Shown here: in pieces, positions 14,665 to 17,907 of the stretch
Numbering within the stretch: position 1 is the first letter of the stretch
Layout: every line of letters begins with the position of its first letter
Assembly: GCA_945867285.1 (NCBI GenBank)
Contig: CAMBHX010000021.1
Location: 1 to 17,907 of the forward strand
DNA from: Sulfuricurvum sp. IAE1
Lineage (GTDB): Bacteria; Campylobacterota; Campylobacteria; Campylobacterales; Sulfurimonadaceae
Length of the DNA stretch: 17,907 nucleotides
Direction of reading: 5' to 3'
The notes under the pieces: model-generated
The model's database searches: none
The model's input: the letters and a program-made list of their open reading frames with translations, nothing else
What the model was told of the DNA's origin: nothing
Translations under genes and position numbers: made by a program

Positions 14665-14868
14665 TTACGAATTTAATGCGTAACGTTTTTTGAATTTATC
14701 GATACGGCCAGCAGTGTCTACTTGACGCTCAGAACCTGTATAAAATGGGTGACACTCATTACAAATATCAACACGGATAGCATCTTTTGTGCTAGTTGTA
14801 GTAAAAGTATTACCACATGCGCATGAAACGGTACATGCAACTGTATTAGGGTGAAGTTCTTTTTTCAT
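14665..14868 (-). CDS. rpmE: 50S ribosomal protein L31 (zinc-binding form)
   Basis: Bridges the ribosomal subunits near the central protuberance. 67 residues: MKKELHPNTVACTVSCACGN, with zinc ligands Cys16, Cys18, Cys36 and Cys39, so this is the C-plus (type A) form. A zinc-free type B copy elsewhere is not excluded. GSERQVDTAGRIDKFKKRY at the C-terminus is typical. The ATG at 14868 is preferred to a TTG one codon upstream because AAGG is then 7 bases away. Its own promoter lies in the 108-base gap to rsmE (14869-14976), with a leader of about 75-80 bases containing a hairpin. rsmI and rlmB probably also use that promoter. Confidence 0.97.
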   Translation of the reverse strand: MKKELHPNTVACTVSCACGNTFTTTSTKDAIRVDICNECHPFYTGSERQVDTAGRIDKFKKRYALNS

Positions 14869-14921
14869 CAATTTACCTTGTGAATGACGGCATTGTACGT
14901 CTATTCTGTTTTTGATTTTAC

Positions 14922-14941
14922 ATCCGTAACGGGTAACGGAT
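14922..14941 (-). promoter_or_regulatory. Leader hairpin upstream of rpmE
   Basis: On the minus-strand RNA, AUCCGU and ACGGAU pair perfectly (6 pairs) around UACCCGUU, within the predicted 5' leader about 53 bases before the rpmE start. Autoregulatory L31 leaders are known in several other bacterial groups, so this is a reasonable candidate for one. No experimental or comparative support is available here. Confidence 0.4.
14926..14939 (-). repeat. Tandem 7-base direct repeat in rpmE leader
   Basis: GTAACGG occurs twice in immediate tandem on the plus strand. The unit overlaps the hairpin described at 14922-14941, so it may simply reflect its two arms and loop, or give alternative pairings. 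Confidence 0.7.
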
Positions 14942-14953
14942 TGTTGGAAGCGA

Positions 14954-14982
14954 ATTATATCCAGTTTTAAATAATTTTACAA
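14954..14982 (-). promoter_or_regulatory. rpmE promoter (TTGTAA-17-TATAAT)
   Basis: On the minus strand, TTGTAA (14982-14977) and TATAAT (14959-14954) are separated by 17 bases, followed by the GC-rich TCGCTTCCA shared with the rpmJ promoter region. The -35 overlaps the rsmE stop codon. The -10 lies about 86 bases before the rpmE start. It should give an independent start for rpmE-rsmI-rlmB and the genes after them. Confidence 0.65.
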
Positions 14983-15645
14983 TAGTATAGATGCTATTGC
15001 TACTACCGCTGTTTCTGAACGCAAAACCATCGGATTAGAAAAATGACGCAATCTGTGGGTAGAAAATAATTTTTTCTCACCCTCATCAAACCCTCCTTCA
15101 CAACCAATAAGAACCGTACTGCATTGTTCGTTTTTATTCAAAACAACCCCACCAAAATCCAAAACTATCGTATCCGGATGAGCATTTAAAAAAGTAGTAA
15201 CATTAGGAGCTTCATGCAACTTTATATAAGTAGTGCGTCCACATTGCATCATTGAGCTCTCCATGATACGCTTGTACCGCTCAAAGTCAAGTCGAAAGTT
15301 TTTTTGTGACCGCTTGCAGTGAAGAAAAGTAATGTCCGTAATGCCCAACTCTGTGAGCATTGGAAGTGTCTTTTCAATCGTTTTTGGATCTACGATACAC
15401 CAACCAATATGCAGCTTGGAAGTTGATTCACACCTCTCTTTTTTGAAGTGTTCCAGAGTAAAATAGCCATTATTTCGATCAGTTTTCTCCAGACGATAGG
15501 TGTAGGAAATCTCTAATGATGCACGATTTCGAAAAGTAATTAAATCGCCGATAGTGTGACGTCGTACTTTAATGAGATATTTATATTCTTCACCTGATAC
15601 AACAAGTTCTTTGTCTCCCGCCCCATCATGCAATGCGTATTTCAT
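14977..15645 (-). CDS. rsmE: 16S rRNA (uracil1498-N3)-methyltransferase
   Basis: SPOUT methyltransferase acting on U1498 of 16S rRNA near the decoding site. RsmE features are the N-terminal SGEEYKYLIKVRRHTIGDLI (RNA-binding PUA-like domain) and the later KTLPMLTELGITDITFLHCK. These are followed by KRIMESSMMQCGRTTY and the knot region LIGCEGGFDEGEK, with LRSETAVVAIASILL at the end. The start is the ATG at 15645 (222 residues). It overlaps the TGA of the upstream membrane protein by 4 bases (ATGA). An in-frame TTG 12 bases upstream is rejected. The C-terminus stops right after the knot, as normal. The rpmE -35 box overlaps its stop codon. Confidence 0.92.
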   Translation of the reverse strand: MKYALHDGAGDKELVVSGEEYKYLIKVRRHTIGDLITFRNRASLEISYTYRLEKTDRNNGYFTLEHFKKERCESTSKLHIGWCIVDPKTIEKTLPMLTELGITDITFLHCKRSQKNFRLDFERYKRIMESSMMQCGRTTYIKLHEAPNVTTFLNAHPDTIVLDFGGVVLNKNEQCSTVLIGCEGGFDEGEKKLFSTHRLRHFSNPMVLRSETAVVAIASILL

Positions 15646-16052
15646 ACCATCATCCAAGCACTCAATGATAATAAAATAGCCATCTCAATACCCAAATAAC
15701 GAAATCCCTTTGCTTTATACTCAGCCAGAGCATTTTCATTGAGAATATCCGTTTGATACCGCAATACTCGATACCGCTTAATCTCCAAAAATATTATCAC
15801 GATAATTCCAACAATCATAGCGGTATTAGTGCTACTAAATACCAAATGTTTTGCTGCCATCATAATAGCACCTGTAAAGAAAAGTAAAAAAAGTAAGGAT
15901 GAAGAAATAGGCATGACAATACGCATACGCCGTGCATACACACGTATATCTTTGGAAAATGCCAGTGTTGCACCATTAAACATCACCACCCCAAGGAGTA
16001 TCAAGACGCCAACAATATGAATATTCAGTCCCAGTGTGTACATTGCTTCCAT
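15642..16052 (-). CDS. Small four-helix integral membrane protein
   Basis: 136 residues, very hydrophobic, with about four membrane helices at residues 10-31, 47-67, 76-91 and 120-136. They are separated by a basic loop (YARRMR, 39-44) and a charged segment (KRYRVLRYQTDILNENALAE, 92-111). His12 in the first helix (LNIHIVGVL) and His69 after the second are possible haem or metal ligands, as in CopD/HemJ-like proteins, but this is speculation; I do not recognise the family. It overlaps rsmE by 4 bases. The start could be Met1 (16052) or Met4 (16043). A TAAAAT -10 box only 8 bases before Met1 hints at a leaderless or very short-leader message. Confidence 0.8.
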   Translation of the reverse strand: MEAMYTLGLNIHIVGVLILLGVVMFNGATLAFSKDIRVYARRMRIVMPISSSLLFLLFFTGAIMMAAKHLVFSSTNTAMIVGIIVIIFLEIKRYRVLRYQTDILNENALAEYKAKGFRYLGIEMAILLSLSAWMMV

Positions 16053-16059
16053 AAAGGAG

Positions 16060-16065
16060 ATTTTA
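16060..16065 (-). promoter_or_regulatory. Candidate -10 box for membrane protein-rsmE
   Basis: TAAAAT (minus strand) in GGGTAAAATCTCC lies 7 bases before the Met1 codon of the 136-residue membrane protein, in the 59-base divergent spacer shared with moeA. TTGACT lies 19 bases upstream as a possible -35, with a spacer longer than ideal. If real, transcription would begin at or next to the start codon. Confidence 0.4.
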
Positions 16066-16077
16066 CCCTATTTTGTC

Positions 16078-16083
16078 TATAAT
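16078..16083 (+). promoter_or_regulatory. moeA: moeA promoter -10 box
   Basis: A perfect TATAAT in TTTTGTCTATAATGAG, 29 bases before the moeA ATG at 16112. AAGGAT at 16098-16103 is the ribosome binding site. No clear -35 is seen. The short spacer means it overlaps or abuts the opposing promoter of the membrane protein gene, so the two may interfere. Confidence 0.6.
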
Positions 16084-16111
16084 GAGTCAAAATGCTCAAG
16101 GATAACCCCAC

Positions 16112-17329
16112 ATGGCGATTACAATAGAAGAGGCATTGGCTCTTATCTACACACATGTTCACCCTAAAAGCAGTGAAATTCTTCCTATTGAGACCCTGTT
16201 AGGACGAATTTTGGCTCAAAATGTCAAAGCTGTTTACTCTCTGCCTCCTTATGACAATTCTGCTATGGATGGCTATGCTGTTTTTGTAAGCGATGCTGGA
16301 AAATCAATTCCCCAATCGTGTACTATTTTTGCAGGAGATGCTCCAGAAATACGTATGGTTGAAGGGCAGTGTATTCGCATCATGACGGGAGCCAAAATTC
16401 CCCAGGGTTGCGAAGCTATTGTCCCAATCGAAGAAGTCACTGTTTGTAACGATATTGTCACTTTGCCAAACACTATTCGTCCATCTGCGCATATTCGTCT
16501 CAAAGGGGAAGACATTCAAGCTGGTGCATCTTTACTCACATCAGGAACACAACTGCATGCGCACCATATTACACTACTGGCATCGCAAGGTATTACCCAT
16601 GTAAAAGTTTTTAGAAAACCAAAAGTCTCCTTATTTGCGTCAGGCAACGAGCTAAAAATGCATTTTGAAGCAATCGAATCCCATCAGCTTTATAATACTA
16701 ATACCCCAACATTAGCAGCTCGATGTATTGAACTTGGATGTGATGTTCTCTTTACCGGTACCACGCACGACACGTTAGAAAGTATTGAGCATCATATTCG
16801 AAACTCTTTAGATGCGGATTTAATCATTACCTCTGGAGGAGTAAGTGTCGGAGATGCTGATTTCACCAAAGAAGCATTTGACAATCTGGGAATGGAGACA
16901 TTTTTTCAAAGTGTCGAGATCAAACCGGGAAAACCGACCACGTTTGGACGTATAGGTAACACAATAGTACTCAATCTCCCAGGAAATCCACTCGCAGCAG
17001 CACTATGTTTTGAACTTTTTGGGCAAAGTATTATCATGGCACTTGACGGACGAAATGATAAATATCTCTGCACTATCACCACTAAAATGAAAAATCCTTT
17101 TGTAATGAAAAAAGGACGTAGATCACTGATCCCTGGATGGTTTAACGGGGAAAGTTTTGAACCGTGTACCGCATTTGGCCCTGGAATGATTTTACCCCTC
17201 TCGATTGCCAATGCCTTTATAATGGTAGATGAAAAAGTTGAAGAATTCCAAAAAGATTCTGAGGTGAAAATTATTCCGACACGATGGAATATGAGCTCAA
17301 GCGTACAAATGTCACTGGTGACTTATTAA
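16112..17329 (+). CDS. moeA: Molybdopterin molybdotransferase
   Basis: Inserts molybdate into adenylylated molybdopterin in the last step of molybdenum cofactor synthesis, in the cytoplasm. Signatures: YDNSAMDGYAVF (about residues 47-58), MTGAKIPQGCEAIVPIEE (about 91-108), TSGGVSVGDADFTKEAFDNL in the MPT-binding domain, and VEIKPGKPTTFGRIGN with LNLPGNPLAAALCFELF. A C-terminal beta domain follows. 405 residues is typical. It is the only plus-strand gene here, with its own promoter. It is converging on the queD-like gene, with the two stop codons overlapping by 4 bases. It implies that the organism makes molybdenum or tungsten enzymes, which are common among respiratory Campylobacterota. Confidence 0.95.
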   Translation: MAITIEEALALIYTHVHPKSSEILPIETLLGRILAQNVKAVYSLPPYDNSAMDGYAVFVSDAGKSIPQSCTIFAGDAPEIRMVEGQCIRIMTGAKIPQGCEAIVPIEEVTVCNDIVTLPNTIRPSAHIRLKGEDIQAGASLLTSGTQLHAHHITLLASQGITHVKVFRKPKVSLFASGNELKMHFEAIESHQLYNTNTPTLAARCIELGCDVLFTGTTHDTLESIEHHIRNSLDADLIITSGGVSVGDADFTKEAFDNLGMETFFQSVEIKPGKPTTFGRIGNTIVLNLPGNPLAAALCFELFGQSIIMALDGRNDKYLCTITTKMKNPFVMKKGRRSLIPGWFNGESFEPCTAFGPGMILPLSIANAFIMVDEKVEEFQKDSEVKIIPTRWNMSSSVQMSLVTY

Positions 17330-17907
17330 ACCGTTGTTGGATTAGTAAATCCTTCTCCACTTTTGACCTGTTCCCAAAGCAATGGGTCACTCCATCCAGC
17401 ACGTACCTCATCACTAAAAACAATCTTCTCCAATTCAATAAGACCCATTTTTTCGGAATAAGCATCACCTCGAAAACATTGTGCATATCCCGTATCGGTT
17501 TCATGAACAATGATACTTGCAAGTCTTACCATCTTTTCACCGTTCACTGTTTTAGTAAACCAAAAGAGCTTGTCTACCATCACAAAAATAAGTCGGCTAA
17601 ATTGTTCTGCTGAAGGAGAAACGGGAATTTGTACCCACCGATTAGAGTGGCTCTTCATATCGGCGATATACGTTTCATCATCTCCATCCCAAAGAGCGAT
17701 AGCGTGATCAAAACTATCAATTAGCTCTTTTATCCCCTGTTTCATCAGACCAAAATCATAGACCATTTGACCATTATCAAGATAATCAGATTCAAAAAGC
17801 ACTTCGACTTTGTAGGAGTGTCCATGCAGTGATGCCCGACAACGCTGCGTCGAACATCCACGGACAATATGGGCATTTTCAAATTTAAAAAGTTTGCGGA
17901 TAATCAT
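17326..17907 (-). CDS. queD: QueD-family 6-carboxytetrahydropterin synthase
   Basis: Predicted to convert 7,8-dihydroneopterin triphosphate to 6-carboxy-tetrahydropterin for queuosine and other 7-deazaguanines. Zinc ligands are His13 (FENAHIV), His28 and His30 (SLHGHSYKVEV). Asp51-Phe52 (VYDFGLMK), FDHAIAL (66-72) and the late HETDTGYAQCFRGDAY are family blocks. It has 193 residues, longer than E. coli QueD (about 121), with extra sequence mid-protein (about 75-100) and at the C-terminus. Cys23 lies 5 residues before His28, whereas in E. coli QueD the catalytic Cys is 4 before; Cys18 is another candidate. The ATG ends exactly at the window edge, so its upstream region and any longer start cannot be seen. 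Confidence 0.85.
   Translation of the reverse strand: MIIRKLFKFENAHIVRGCSTQRCRASLHGHSYKVEVLFESDYLDNGQMVYDFGLMKQGIKELIDSFDHAIALWDGDDETYIADMKSHSNRWVQIPVSPSAEQFSRLIFVMVDKLFWFTKTVNGEKMVRLASIIVHETDTGYAQCFRGDAYSEKMGLIELEKIVFSDEVRAGWSDPLLWEQVKSGEGFTNPTTV

Noticed and set aside
14977..15657. Longer rsmE from a TTG at 15657
   Set aside because: The ATG at 15645 gives a standard ATGA overlap with the upstream stop.
1..17907. CRISPR, insertion sequence, prophage or toxin-antitoxin signals
   Set aside because: No spaced direct repeats, transposase or phage-like frames were seen, and nearly all bases belong to conserved housekeeping genes.

Overview
The window reads as chromosomal housekeeping DNA of a Campylobacterota (epsilonproteobacterial) bacterium, most like a free-living Sulfurimonas/Sulfuricurvum relative. 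I judge this from the style of the ribosomal and enzyme proteins, the moderately AT-rich composition, the AAGGA-type ribosome binding sites, the TATAAT-type -10 boxes with poor -35 boxes, and the gene order. From memory, and not checked, the runs hom / aminotransferase / periplasmic protein / membrane protein / rRNA methylase / rsmI / rpmE / rsmE and nifU / small protein / murE also occur in Campylobacter. The genus is not settled. I see no phage, insertion sequence, CRISPR array, tRNA or rRNA, and no stretch over 300 bases without a gene.

Almost everything is on the minus strand, so transcription runs from high to low coordinates. Reading that way from the right end: a QueD-family protein (17326-17907) converges on the only plus-strand gene, moeA (16112-17329), and their stop codons share the bases TTAA. 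Next is a ribosome-maturation block (16052 to 13127): a small four-helix membrane protein, rsmE, rpmE, rsmI and rlmB. It runs on through overlapping starts and stops into a RodZ-like single-pass membrane protein and a putative exported protein (13130-11653). An AlaC-type aminotransferase and hom follow (11585-9105).

A regulatory gap of 239 bases (8866-9104) precedes the alpha ribosomal operon rpmJ-rpsM-rpsK-rpsD-rpoA-rplQ (8865-5856). Below it are nifU, a TPR protein and murE (5723-3482). After a promoter-bearing gap come a thioredoxin-like 2Fe-2S ferredoxin, panD, ispA and the first 575 codons of tkt, which is cut by the left edge of the window (3366-1).

Together the genes serve translation (ribosomal proteins, RNA polymerase alpha, three rRNA methyltransferases), the cell wall (murE and possibly the RodZ-like protein), precursors (farnesyl diphosphate, beta-alanine for CoA, homoserine, pentose phosphates) and cofactors (Fe-S, molybdopterin, queuosine-type pterin).

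I found no convincing new biological system. The signals most worth checking are: an identical -10/discriminator block in front of rpmJ and rpmE; a leader hairpin in each of those two transcripts; a REP-like palindrome after hom; and the uncharacterised RodZ-like/exported protein pair. Several starts were moved inward from the longest open frame (ispA, rlmB, rsmI, rpmE, rsmE). murE (TTG), hom (GTG) and the exported protein (GTG) appear to use non-ATG starts.
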